DNA from: Cloeon dipterum
Lineage: Eukaryota; Arthropoda; Insecta; Ephemeroptera; Baetidae
Direction of reading: 5' to 3'
DNA: 64,000 bases
Assembly: GCF_949628265.1 (NCBI RefSeq)
Contig: NC_088789.1
Span: 2,542,001 to 2,606,000, forward strand
This document shows, piece by piece, positions 12,810 to 24,800 of the stretch (position 1 is its first letter; every line of letters begins with the position of its first letter). The notes below the pieces were generated by a model. The model was not told the DNA's origin. It saw only the letters and a list, made by a program, of their open reading frames with translations, and did not search any database. Position numbers and translations under genes: made by a program.

Positions 12810-15800
12810 ATGTCGGAAAATGCGGGCGATCTGATGAGCCAGTCGATGATGGACGTCATCCGCTTGCCAAAGGTATGATATTCTTGATACCGCTTGATAC
12901 ATTATTTCATTTTTTGTTCTGTAACCTCAGTGTTATGAATGTTTGTCAATCACAAATTGCATCTGTGCACCAACGATCCATTTTTAATGTAGGTGCGTGT
13001 GCAGCGTTGGTATGCGTATAATTTTTAGCAGGAGCTAGAACAGCATTTTAAAACAAATTTTGCAAACCTGTGCAGCTGATAGGAATTCAAATAATTAAGA
13101 ATCCCATGAATTTTCCAAGTTTCAATGTGAAATAAACACAATAATTGAGATAAACACAAAGAAATTTCAATTTTAAAAATCGAGATAATTTAAAAAAAGA
13201 GATGTGTATCTCCTAGTTATGAAAAGGTTCTCATCACTTTCCATAATACTCTAGTTCTCGCTATAGCTTCGTATAGTTCCTCTTAGCGTTATCGTGAAAT
13301 AGAGAGATAAACTTTGCATGCAGTAATTTTTCTACTGTGTGATGAAATGGAAAAAGTTAACTATCGATTTTGTTTCGTCAAACACGCTATGATACAAAAT
13401 TTAAGCTCTTTATCATTATGGTCGAAATAATTAGAGTGCGTGATGCTTTAAGTAATAAAATTTTAGGCAAACTACGAAAATAGTTAATTTTAAATTTTGA
13501 CCGAAATTCAGCACGTCTTTCACTTGAATCCCCTTAATTGGTTGACAAATGTTATAACGTTAATTTTTTTAATAATCCATTTTCTTTTTTTATTATCCAG
13601 CTATTTTTGGTCTTTAAAATGTGGAACCGCGCAGATTATGCTCACAATCAGCTATTCATTCTAGGTTACTCCATACCTCATAATAGAGTATTTCGTTATT
13701 ACTTTCTAAACCCCTTTGTTCTATTAAAATAGAAAATTGTTTTTGCTAGTTAAGGAAGCAAAGGACCGGAAGAAATTTTTCTCCTGCACTTTTAAATTTT
13801 TTTTACCCTTTTCCACCGACGGCTGGCGTGGCTGGCGCAGCCTAGCCAGATTCACAGCGGCTGGCGGCTGCTCACGTGAACCTAAATTTGCCGGCTGGCG
13901 CGGCGCAGGGTTGCAAAAAACCAGCATGAAAAAAATGCAGTGCAGTGGTTCAAAATGTTTTTTTTTTTCAATTTTTATCAGTTTCTTGCAGGCAATGCTT
14001 GCACCTTAGTATTCAACAATTTTCTTATTATTTCCTCATGATCTCGACTTGAAAAATAGTCAGAAAAAAAGTTTTTTGAGAAATTGTGGCAGCAAAATGG
14101 CAATTTAACATAAAAAATCTGCATATTAGAGGAAATATTGACGACTCCGACCGTAAATTTAATATATTCCTAGGGAAGAAATGGGAAAAATTCATTACTT
14201 GCGCAAGAAATTGGTAAAAATTGAATGGTAAAAACCAGTGGTGAAAAAACCGGGTGGTAAGCAAATGCAACCCTGCTGAGATCTCTACTTTTGACGCATT
14301 GTTTGGTTTAGAATCACTTTCATTTTTTAATAATTATTAGAGATTTCAATCAATTTAGTTTCGTGTTTTAGGCACCATGTAAGCAGATTCATTTTTTAAA
14401 AACTCATAAATTAAAAAAAAACATTTCTATAATAATTTTTATTTGTTTTTTCTATCCATTATTGCAAACGAGGTCATTTACTAGGTAAACGAGGTAAATT
14501 TACTAAAAATCGCCCTTGTCTGAGATTTATCGTAGAAAACCAAAGCACTTGTTGACGACGTCGGTCTTGCATGAACGAAAGCGGAGCGCGATGGGTGGGC
14601 GTAGAAATGCTCGTTCGCTTTCTTGCCTCGATTCAACAAGCACGCTTTCGAGCTCAAAGTGCCCAGTTCTCCGCGGAATCCGTCAATAAAGGACGACACG
14701 AATAAATCATAGGTCGAATGATCGGCGCGATGTGCAAGTGGGCGAGCGCGAGGGGTCGATAGGGGCGCGCATGCAGCCACGGCCGCTCGCTCGGCAGCCC
14801 GCCCACCCCCGAGCGCAGCAGCGCGGAGGCAGTGCGATGGAGGCGTCGGCCGTCGGCGGCATGGAGCGGCGTGGCTCTGTGTACGAGCGTATCCGCTGCT
14901 GGCTGCTCACCCAGCCAGCCGCCCACGACCTCGACCACTTCAAGGGCGAGCCCATCGGCAAGAAGGTCGGTTCTCTGGCCCCCTGGCCTGCCCTGAACAC
15001 CCCTGGCGCGCCCTTTGTGCGTTTCCGCGGGCCTCCCTGGCGCATTGCAGCTCATCCCGCTCTTTGCCGTCGTCATTCAAGCCTCTTCCTCTTGCCCGCA
15101 CGCGCTGCAAATTTACACACTCGATGCACTCGACTCGACGCGCTTCTAGAGTTTGATGTTTGTTTATCCGTGTTGTGCTCACGCTGGATTGAATGTTCTG
15201 ATTTGATTTATTTCCTCATATCTAGGATACTGGATTTTTTTTTAGATTTACAAATTAAGTTACTGCATGAATCCTATGAAAGATAGTTTTTTAATTTAAA
15301 CCTTTAAATCTGCATAGCAACTTGCTTCGTTTTGTCCTGGGAAATACGGTAAATTTATCTATAATTATTCTAGAAACAACAATCGCACGAAGCGTAGCGC
15401 AGGGGGTAATGTCAATGAACCAGAAAGCTTATCTAATACTGATTATACCTTAACCTTCAGGCACGCTTTACCTTTCCTGTATTATTTTTCACAATAGTAT
15501 AAGCAGAAAAATATGTGTAAATCATATCCTAGGACTTAAAACTCGTTCATCTATTTTTTATCGGCTCATCGTTTTCGAAATGGGCAACCTCCTGATAGCG
15601 AGAAAATATCATCGTGAACAAATAACTAACGAGCCTCATTGGTGAAAACCCAGTCCAGACAAGGACCACCTCATGTTTTAGTCCTCACACTGATGTCTTT
15701 TATTGAAACTCTAGGGTTGCATTTGCATACCACCCGTTTTTTACCCCACCGGTTTTTACCACTCAATTTTTACCAATTTCTTGCGCAAGAAATGATTTTT

Positions 15801-18800
15801 TCCTTTTTGCCCGTGAACATATAAATATTTGCGGGGGGAGTGGTCAAAATTTCCTCTACTGTGCTGATTAATTCTTCTAAATTGCCACAATTTCTCAAAA
15901 ATATCTCCCTGACAATTTTTCAAGTCGAGGTTATGACCAAATAATTAAAATATTATTGAAAACTGAGGTGCAAACGTTGCCTGCAAGAAACTGGTAAAAA
16001 ACGAAAAACTGTTTTTACAACTGAACTGCATTTTTTAATGCGGTTGTATCCCTGGTTTGTGTCCATATCCATATAGAATCCACTCAATTTTCAGGCAGAC
16101 TAAAGAGATCTTAAAATAGGCAGTCTTTGCATTCGCGCTTAATTAAATTATAGATTTCTTACATAACTTTTTCCATCACCGCTAACTATTTTAAAGTTTG
16201 CCTTTCTCATGCATAGAAAATCGTATGAAACTGAATCACAATTATGGTGACTACGAATCTACATTTTTCTTTCTTTCTTAAGTTTTTAATCTTACAGTCA
16301 AAGTTTACCTAGTTTTGGGTCTTAATGGCCATTCATGGAGTCTTAAACCTTACATGCTGCCTTTCCCAGTTTACATAAATTAAGCGAAGGATTTGCAACG
16401 TCAGAGAGCCGGCTTACGTTCGCGGCTTGGCGCTTTTTTCCTGCAAAGCACCCAGAAGAGGGAAAATGAAGCCATTAAACTACCGCCGCCGGCTTGGACT
16501 ATTAATTACAAAAGCAGCCGGCTCTTCTCCATAGCCATTTCACTCCCTCATTAATGGATGCCGCTGTAGCTGCGCCATTACCTTGTTAATGCCACATACA
16601 TGCACCCTTTCGAAACGAGGTCGACGACGCAAATAGTCTCTATCACTGGTATACGTCGGCAGATTTGATTTTCGTCATAGGAGGGAAAATCAATCCGTTG
16701 GAGCAACGGCAAAGGTGGTCGTAACATTCTCTCTAGTAAGATAAAAAGCATTTTGCTCTCCCTGCAGCCTCTTTGTCGGATTTTATCTCTTGTCCTCCTC
16801 CTTTCAGGGCATTCATTTTTTCCTCGCAATCCAATGTGAAGCCAAAGAAATGTCTCAATCCCTATCAGCGGTCAATCTGGCGGAATATCAAACCTTTTTG
16901 CTCCGATTCATAATAAAGCTGGCGAGATTTTGCAACAGCACGTGTCGTGAATTAAAACGCATTTTAAATATCGTCAGACGTCTAGTCGGCCAATTTCAAA
17001 GTTCTAAGCACGCTCCGTGGGGATCATGAAGTTGCTTGGTATGCAACCGGCGCAGCAGGCTTGTTCCGCGGAATGCATATATCGTTTTTATAAGACAAAC
17101 TCAAGTTTCCATCGCAGGATTTGCTTTTTATGAACTGGATCTTGTTAAGACATGCAAATGTGATCAATAAAGTTATATACATATTTACTTATTTCCGTTT
17201 TGCGTAAATCACTCTCGCTTGGCTTGCTTTGTCTTGAATAAACAACGCGCGCAGTAATTATTTCAGAGTTTTGACGTCACAGCAGCCAAAAATGTGAAAT
17301 TGCTGATCTCTCTAGTGACTTTATATAACGAGCCTTTAATTGTGCCGCCTGCACAAAAGAGTTGAGCAAACGAGCCAGCTCCTCGTCGCCTCTATATTCT
17401 CTCGCTTCCATTGTTCTCTCTATCAATTGCAACTCTTTCTGTCTCGTTCTCTTCTCTGGCTGGCGTCCAAATTTTGTTGCTTCTTGCTTCCAGAGAACAG
17501 CAACCAGTGCCCATAATGTCAGCCACAATGCCAACTTACTTATTGCTTAATTAAACTTATTTCTCATTTAACAAGTACATTTGCATTTGAATTAAATTGC
17601 TAAAGCGCAGGCTGAGAGAATTTCGCTCATAATTTATACTAGGTTTAAATTAAAAAAGTTGTATTGTTTGGAATTAAGTTGGCCTGAAACATTCTAACAT
17701 GAAATTACGTTTGGAACTTTTTTTTAAGTAACTCCGGGTATCCGATTCGCGGTTTAATCGAATGTGACTCGAAACTGTCTGCCTTCATGTTTCTGAATCA
17801 TGCGACACGACATTTTAACACCCACCCGTGCCCCCGTAGAGGACGAGAGCTGAACTGCCTGTCATCACGCGACCAATTCCCGGAAAAGTGGCACACGGGA
17901 TTCCCAGCAACTTTTTTCCTACTATGCTATTTACTTGTCGGTCGTTTGAACGAAGCAGCCAAGCTTGCTCCCTTTGCGGTGCCAGACGATCGATGCACGT
18001 TTGTGCGCGTTGGGCCATCCGCCCACTCATTCTGTCTCCGAGCCAGCCGTATCAACCGCAACCACTTCGCCTTATCACTGCGCTCTCTGTTTATTAACTT
18101 ATGTAAATCGGTTGTAAGCGAGACTTCCCGCGGGGTGACGAAAAGAAATGCATGCGCAGAAAACAGTATTTTTGTCCTCGCTCCGCTTCATTGTGAAACA
18201 CAGCGGGCTGACAAATTTACGGGGTGGAGAGCGCGTGCTGTGAATACAGCGTCGTTTTTCCCCGTCAAGTGCAATATTAAACGGCACTTTATTCTTTGTC
18301 CACAGGTGGAAGGCGTTCGCATGCTGGATCGTTTCAACGTGAAAAAGTCGTTCGTGGGCGTGCTCTACCTCACGGCCACTCATCTCATTTTCGTCGACCC
18401 CGAGAGCAAGAAGGAAACATGGGTAAAATAATTCGCCTACTAGAAATTATCGCCTAGGGCTTTGCAATTTGAGTGCAAATTGTTGCTCTGCGCCTCGCTA
18501 TTAGCTCAACTTTCGCCGGCAATCTTTGCCCGTTGAGTGCTCAAAAATTTGCATCAGGGATTTAATAAAATGGCATTTACTGATTTCATCTCTTCGCTTG
18601 CTAATTATTTTAGATCCTCCACATGCACATTCTGAGCGCCGAAAAAATGCCGCTAACAACCATGGGCTCGCCTTTGCAAATACGCTGCAAGACTTTCCTC
18701 TCTGTGACCTTTGTCCTTCCCAAAGAAAGAGACTGCCAGGAAATTTATACCACACTTCAGCAGTTATCCAAACCAGGTAATTTTCCCTTGCGTTTTCCGT

Positions 18801-21800
18801 GAATTTTAGATAGTAATGCCTGTTTAATACAAATTGCAGTTCAGCTTGAGGATTTGTACTGCTTTGATTACACAGCCAGCACGGAGGAGGTGCAGAAACA
18901 CGTCGGCTGGAACTTTTTTGATCTCCAAGCGGAATTTCAAAGGATGCGGGTTCCAAATGATGCTTGGAGCCTGACCCTACTCAACAAAGACTATGAGGCA
19001 AGTTGTTTGATAGGCTTTATTTTGTGTAATGGGAATCAAATGAAAGCACGGAGAATTTTGTAGTAGTTGAAGGTGAGCGGGGAGTAAATGCAGCCAAACA
19101 GGGAGATCAGATATTGGATGTAAAGTCCACTTAGAAACCAGGCAATCGCCAATAGAAAAAGCGTCCAGGCGTTTGGTTCCTTCTGCTCCATTTCTTCCCC
19201 CATGTGAAGGGCAATGTGGATCATGGTCAGGGCGTAGAAGAAAATCTGCTTCGCGTAGAAGACGCAGGTTATGCAGTACAAGTACACGGCCAACTTCAAG
19301 TAGAGCAGGGCTTGCACAAAGAGGAAGCAGAACCAAAGTAAACTTTGTATAAGGGAATTTTGCGCTTGGCTTGTTGGCACTTCAGTCTCACGGGACTCTC
19401 CCTGAACTGGTTGAGCAATGCTTTGAAGATACGCCTTAGTTGAATCGTCTTTTACGTTTGGTACCTCTTGGTAGTTGAGTTGCTGCTCTCTCTTGATTTC
19501 ATTTTCTGCTGTTTCAATAATGTTGGTCTCCATCTCAGGTTGAGCAGTTTCTTTAGTGGTGTTCTCCTCAGAGAAATCCTTTGATAAAAGCTCACTCACG
19601 TTTTCAGCCTCACTTCCCAGTTTTTCAACTGGTTTCTGAGAATTATTTAGTGTGAATACTGGTTCTGCCGCTTGTGCCTTTGCGGGTACTTGCTCTTTTG
19701 CTGGAGTTTCTTGCTCAATGAAGACTTCCTCTGTGTTTTGCTGATCAGTCACGACATTTGCCTCGCTTTCCAAAGTTTTGGTGTTGGTCAAAACTGATTC
19801 TTCCTGAGAAGTTTCTTCTTTTTTTGGCGGTCTTTCCTTTTCTTCCTGAGACACATGGATCTGTGGCTCAATCATCGAATTAGAATCATTTTCAAGACTT
19901 TCTTGTGCCTGAGTCGTTTCCAAACTCTCCTCCTGGATCTTATGAACTATCAAAGCAGCACTGCTTGTATGTTGCTGTTGTTGTGGAGACGTTGCATGGA
20001 TATGTGGCTCAGTCACTGAATCAGTAGCACTTTCAACATTATCTATTGCATTTTTGGCTTCCAATGTCTCTTCCTGGATATTGTCAACCACCAAATCAGC
20101 TCTTGATTGTTGTGGTGGTGGTGGCGGCGGCGACAACGATGTTGCATGGATTTCCGGCCCAATCACTGAATCTGTATCATTTTCATGACACTCGTCATCT
20201 GCTTTTTTGGTTTCCAAATTCTCCTGGATATTGTGCACCACTAAAGCAGCTCTTGAATGTTGTGGTGGCGACGATTTTGCATGGATTTCCGGCTCAGTAA
20301 CTGAATCTGTATCATTTTCATGACACTCTTGTGCTATTTTGGTTTCCAAATTCTCCTGGATATTGTGAACCATCAAAGCATATCTCATATGTTGTGGTGA
20401 TGTTGCAAGATCATTTTCTTTTTTGTCTATTTTCATTTGCAAGAGCTCAACTTCGCCTTCCTCCTCGATTTCATCTTCCACTTTTAAAACAACCTTTTGC
20501 GTTTCATTTCGAGCTGTGTCAACCACCAAAGGAACAATAATTGGTTCTTGTTTTGACTCGGATGTCACTTCCTGTGATTGAAAATCAATACCACTTTTAT
20601 CCTTGAGACTAATATCAGTGGTCACGCTCTCTTGTTCCATCATTTTCCCCTCGCTATCCGCCATGGGATTATCATTTTTTTGCCAATCTAGAGGCGCAGA
20701 CTCGATTTCCTTGTTTGCATTGTTCATTTGCTGAGACTCTACGACCTCTTTCTCTTTGAAACTGTTCTCATCCTTTTCTTCCTCTTTTTCTGCTGTCTTT
20801 ATCAGCTCAACTTGGCATTTGTTCTCATGCATCTCTTCTTGTATTTCTTTGATGTCGTCCTTGATCACTATTGGACTTGCAATTTTTTCTGCCATGATTT
20901 CTGTGTCAGATTTTTCTTGCTCTTCTTGGTCCTCCTCCTTTATTGCAAGTGCTTTGTTTATGTCGACTGTCTTAGAATATTCAGCAGAAGATTCAGACAA
21001 ATATGATGGAACTGTAAATCAATTTATGTTTATGTAATATATTATCATTTATGTAAGTTTACCTTTTTTGTCGTTTTCCTCGGTCTGTTCACCTTTGATT
21101 ATCAAATCTTCTTCTTGGCGATACAATCCAATGCTCTCAGGCTGGTCACTTGTTTTGTTATTGATTTTCTGGGATTCTACATTTTCTCCCAACAGCTCTT
21201 GATTTTCTGCTATATTGGAAGAAAATGTTTCCTCTGTAAAAGGGTTAACTATTTTTATTTTTCTAACTTTTTCATGAATCACCTTACCTGAATGTTGCAA
21301 AAATTCTCCACCCGTTCCTTGTTTATCTTTGCTCTTTCCAACCCCAACCTCCTGATCGTGAATTTGTGGTTCCTCTGTAAATGGGTTAAATAATGTTTCA
21401 ATTTTTCTAGATTTTTCATTATAACTCTTTACCTGAATGTTGCAAGAGTTCTCCACTCGTTTCCTGGATATTTTCGCTCATTCCAACCTCCTGATCGTGG
21501 ATGTGTTCATGCGTGTTTCGATCCAGCAGCAAAATATCTTGCTCTGATTCAACTTCGTCAGTGGACTTAACCTCAGATTCACCTTTTGCAGCGTTCTCTA
21601 GAGGGAAATACGGCTCTTCTTGCTGAGGCTCACTAGATTTAATGTCCAAATCCAGGGGTGGGTCAATCCTCTCTAAATGATAATTTTGTGGACTTGAAAG
21701 TGAAGGCTCTTGCGATTTCAGGATGACAGGACCTTCTCTTTCCGGTGACTTATTTTCAGCTGCAAAATATGCTGAATCTAGTGGGGTAGAATTTTCTTTT

Positions 21801-24800
21801 TCGTGTTCTCTTTTCTCCTCCACCTCAGTTTTTGCTGCAAACTTTTCTTTGGGCAGTGTGGCATTTAAATTTGGTAAGCTTGGCTCATTAATTTGTTCAA
21901 TCGGGACCTCTTCATGCTGCTCACTGTTTTGCCTGTCTGCTGAGAAATCCAACAAGAGCGGAGCCAAATTATCTAATTCGTCTTCCCGTTGGTCATAAAT
22001 CGGGGTACGCTGCTCAATATCCATTTCACTATCATTCTCCAATGTACTTCTTGCTATTTCATCACTTTCGTGAGCTATTGAACTGATGTCACTATCAGCA
22101 GCCTCGTTTGTTGAAGGTTCAACTAGTGACACTCTTGTCTGATTCTCTAAATGTGAAGACACAGTTGTACTCGCAGGTATTTGGTCTTTTAGGATTTCTG
22201 TTTGGCTCCGTTTGGAAATCTCTTGGTTGTTGATTTCTCTGGCGAGAGTGTGTGGTTTTTCTTTCTCTTTAGCAATACCATCAACTTCATTTTCCTCTTC
22301 CTTCGCCGTGTTTTGAAGACTGATATTATTGTCAGTTTGCAGTGGTAGAGTTGCAGCGGAGTATTCTTGAGTGCTGCTTCCTGGGAAATCCCTTTGAGGC
22401 TTCTCTTTTGAATCCTGTATTTTAGGCTCTTGGTGAACATCGCTCCCACTTTTCGCACCATCCAGTTCATTTCCTTCTTGTGTAGATAATTCAGGGATAT
22501 CTTCCTGGTCCGATTCGTTATCAAATTTTTGGCTGTGATTTGCGTCATTGCCAAGGTCCCTCTCGTTATTTCCTCTGTTATTTATATCTATGTGCTTTTC
22601 TCTCTTAATTGCTTCCGGCTCTCTCTCAGGATCTGTTTTTGAACCAGATGCCCGTGGTACCACTGTTTTAGCAGCTTCTTCTGGCTCTCTGCTTTTAGGA
22701 GTGTATTCAGCAGTCTGAACTCTTTGCTGTCCATTTTCGTCTGATCTTGGTTGTGAATTTTCTTTGTCTGCCTTAGGCAGCTCAGTGTTTATGAATCCTT
22801 TGTCGAGAGAAGAAATGTCCAAATTTTCTGTTGGTTGCGTATCATGTAATTTGGTATCCTCTTGGTTACGTTTTGCTTCTTCTGTCACATTTGGGATCGC
22901 ACTTATCTCTTCAGTAATATGCTCATCGCGCTCGCTCTCTAGGCTGTCTCGATTAATAGTTTTTTCTTCTCTTGCAAATTTAAGAGTTGTTTCTGCTTGA
23001 ACAGGCCTAGGTGTGGTCTCCTGCTGTCCCCACTGCTTTTGCTGCTTGTCTGATTCCTCTGGAGCCATTTCGAAAGAAAGCTCAGAATAAGAGCTTGATG
23101 GTCCTTGCACATTGGGTCGTCTTGATGCAATCTTGCTTGGCTGTTCAATCACGCCTTCCTCTTTGTCCTCTTTTGTTTGGCGCGGAAGAGATATTTGCCT
23201 CTTTCCTCTGCGTTGGTCTTCAGTGAATTTACCATGATCTGTAGGAAGCTGATTCAAATCAGGCAGACCATTGGTCGACCTCTTCTTGATAAGTGGTCGT
23301 TTGGTTGTTTCCTTGTTACTAGTCAATGTACATGTGAAATCTCCTTTAATGTTTAGCCCAGGAGTCTGCAAAGAGAGGAATCTACTCTCCGCGTTGGATG
23401 AATTGTCTTCAGGGGCGTCACTAACAAAAATCGCTTCTGTTTTGTGTTGGTGATCATTGCCTGTCAAATTTTTCTCTTTTAAAGATTGTGTTCCTCTCTT
23501 CTTCCTCTTTTTTGACTTCTTCAAAGAAATTTGTAACTGTGCTGCGTCTTCTACTGGGTTTTGCGGTTCTTGCTGCTCTGTCTTTCCCGTCTTTCCGAAA
23601 AACTGTTGTTTCATATCAACGCCTAGCCTAACTCTCTTGGCAGCAGCTGCGTAATTTATAAAAACAATCAGTGTTGTTTTAAAACATCAATTTCCCAGAA
23701 TTTACGTTTCAGCTGTAGGTGCATGGTGATCTCGTCTTCATTGTTGACCGTCACAATTATGCTCACATTCTCCTCAAATTTTGCATCGGATTTAAGTGGA
23801 GAATTGCAAGGCTCTGCCATCTTCCGATAACCTTGATGTTTTCAACAATCACTATAAATAACAATCAATTAATATAGAAAATTCAAATATTAGTTGAAAA
23901 TGCGATAACAAGCAAAATTGTTAACTGTAATAATGTGGATCCTTTCAGCTGTGCGACACGTACCCTCGATACCTTTTTGTTCCGGCAGCTGCATCAACCA
24001 CCGTGTTGATGGGCTCATCAAGTTTCAGAAGCAAGGGAAGGCTTCCTGTTCTTTCATACCTGCATACAAATAAGGTAAATTTTGGCATTGTGCAAGTGCT
24101 GTGTTTTTCACTAGAAATCTTTTGCAGGCTGCCATTTGTCGATGTAGTCAACCACTGTCTGGGTTTAGCGCCCGGTGCATGGAAGATGAACAAATGCTCA
24201 ACTGCATTCTCAAAGCAAATCCCAACTCAAAGTTTATGTATGTTGTTGACACAAGACCGAAGGTAGCTCTTGAATAATTTTATTTGGTAATGATGTTAAT
24301 GAAGTGATTGAATAGATCAATGCCATGGCAAACCGCGCAGCAGGAAAAGGATACGAGAATGAAAATTTTTACGAGAACATCAAATTCCAGTTCATTGGGA
24401 TAGAAAATATTCACATCATGAGGAACAGTTTGCAGAAACTGTTAGAAGGTATTATTTACAATTTAAAGTTTATTAATTTGAAATATTTAAACATTTCACT
24501 TAGTAGCTTGCGAGCAAAAGGGGCCGACGATGAACAACTTTTTGAGTGCGATCGAAGCTAGTGGATGGCTGCGACACATCAAAGCAGTGCTGGACACATC
24601 TAATTTCATTGTCCAAGCGGTCCAAGAAGGCGTCAGTGTGGTGGTGCACTGCTCAGATGGCTGGGACCGCACAGCTCAAGTCTGCTCCCTTGCGTCCCTC
24701 TTTCTCGACCCGTTTCACCGAACGCTTCAGGGCTTTCAGGTTGGGCTTGTTTATTCTTGTGTTGCGTGCCTTAAAATCCCCTTATTTTTCAAATGAGTTT

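Larger units (their letters stand above)
12873..18305 (+). other. First intron of the MTMR gene
   Basis: AT-rich intron of 5.4 kb. It holds the alternative first exon (14837-14965) in a CpG-rich island, a GC-rich dispersed repeat at 13781-13905 and two inverted copies of a hAT-like element (13906-14275 and 15712-16054). From 16055 to 18305 I see no gene; the open frame at 17787-18431 is only the upstream extension of exon 2 through non-coding sequence. Confidence 0.6.

Noticed and set aside
14654-15182. Several overlapping long frames on both strands
   Set aside because: Long frames are expected by chance in the CpG-rich island; only the plus-strand frame ending at the 14965 donor fits the MTMR gene.
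17787-18431. 214-codon open frame on the plus strand
   Set aside because: Only its last 39 codons (exon 18306-18422) are coding; the rest is intron upstream of a good acceptor at 18305.
20046-21037. Plus-strand frames within the nested gene
   Set aside because: Shadows opposite the low-complexity minus-strand exon; composition is the complement of Glu/Lys-rich codons.
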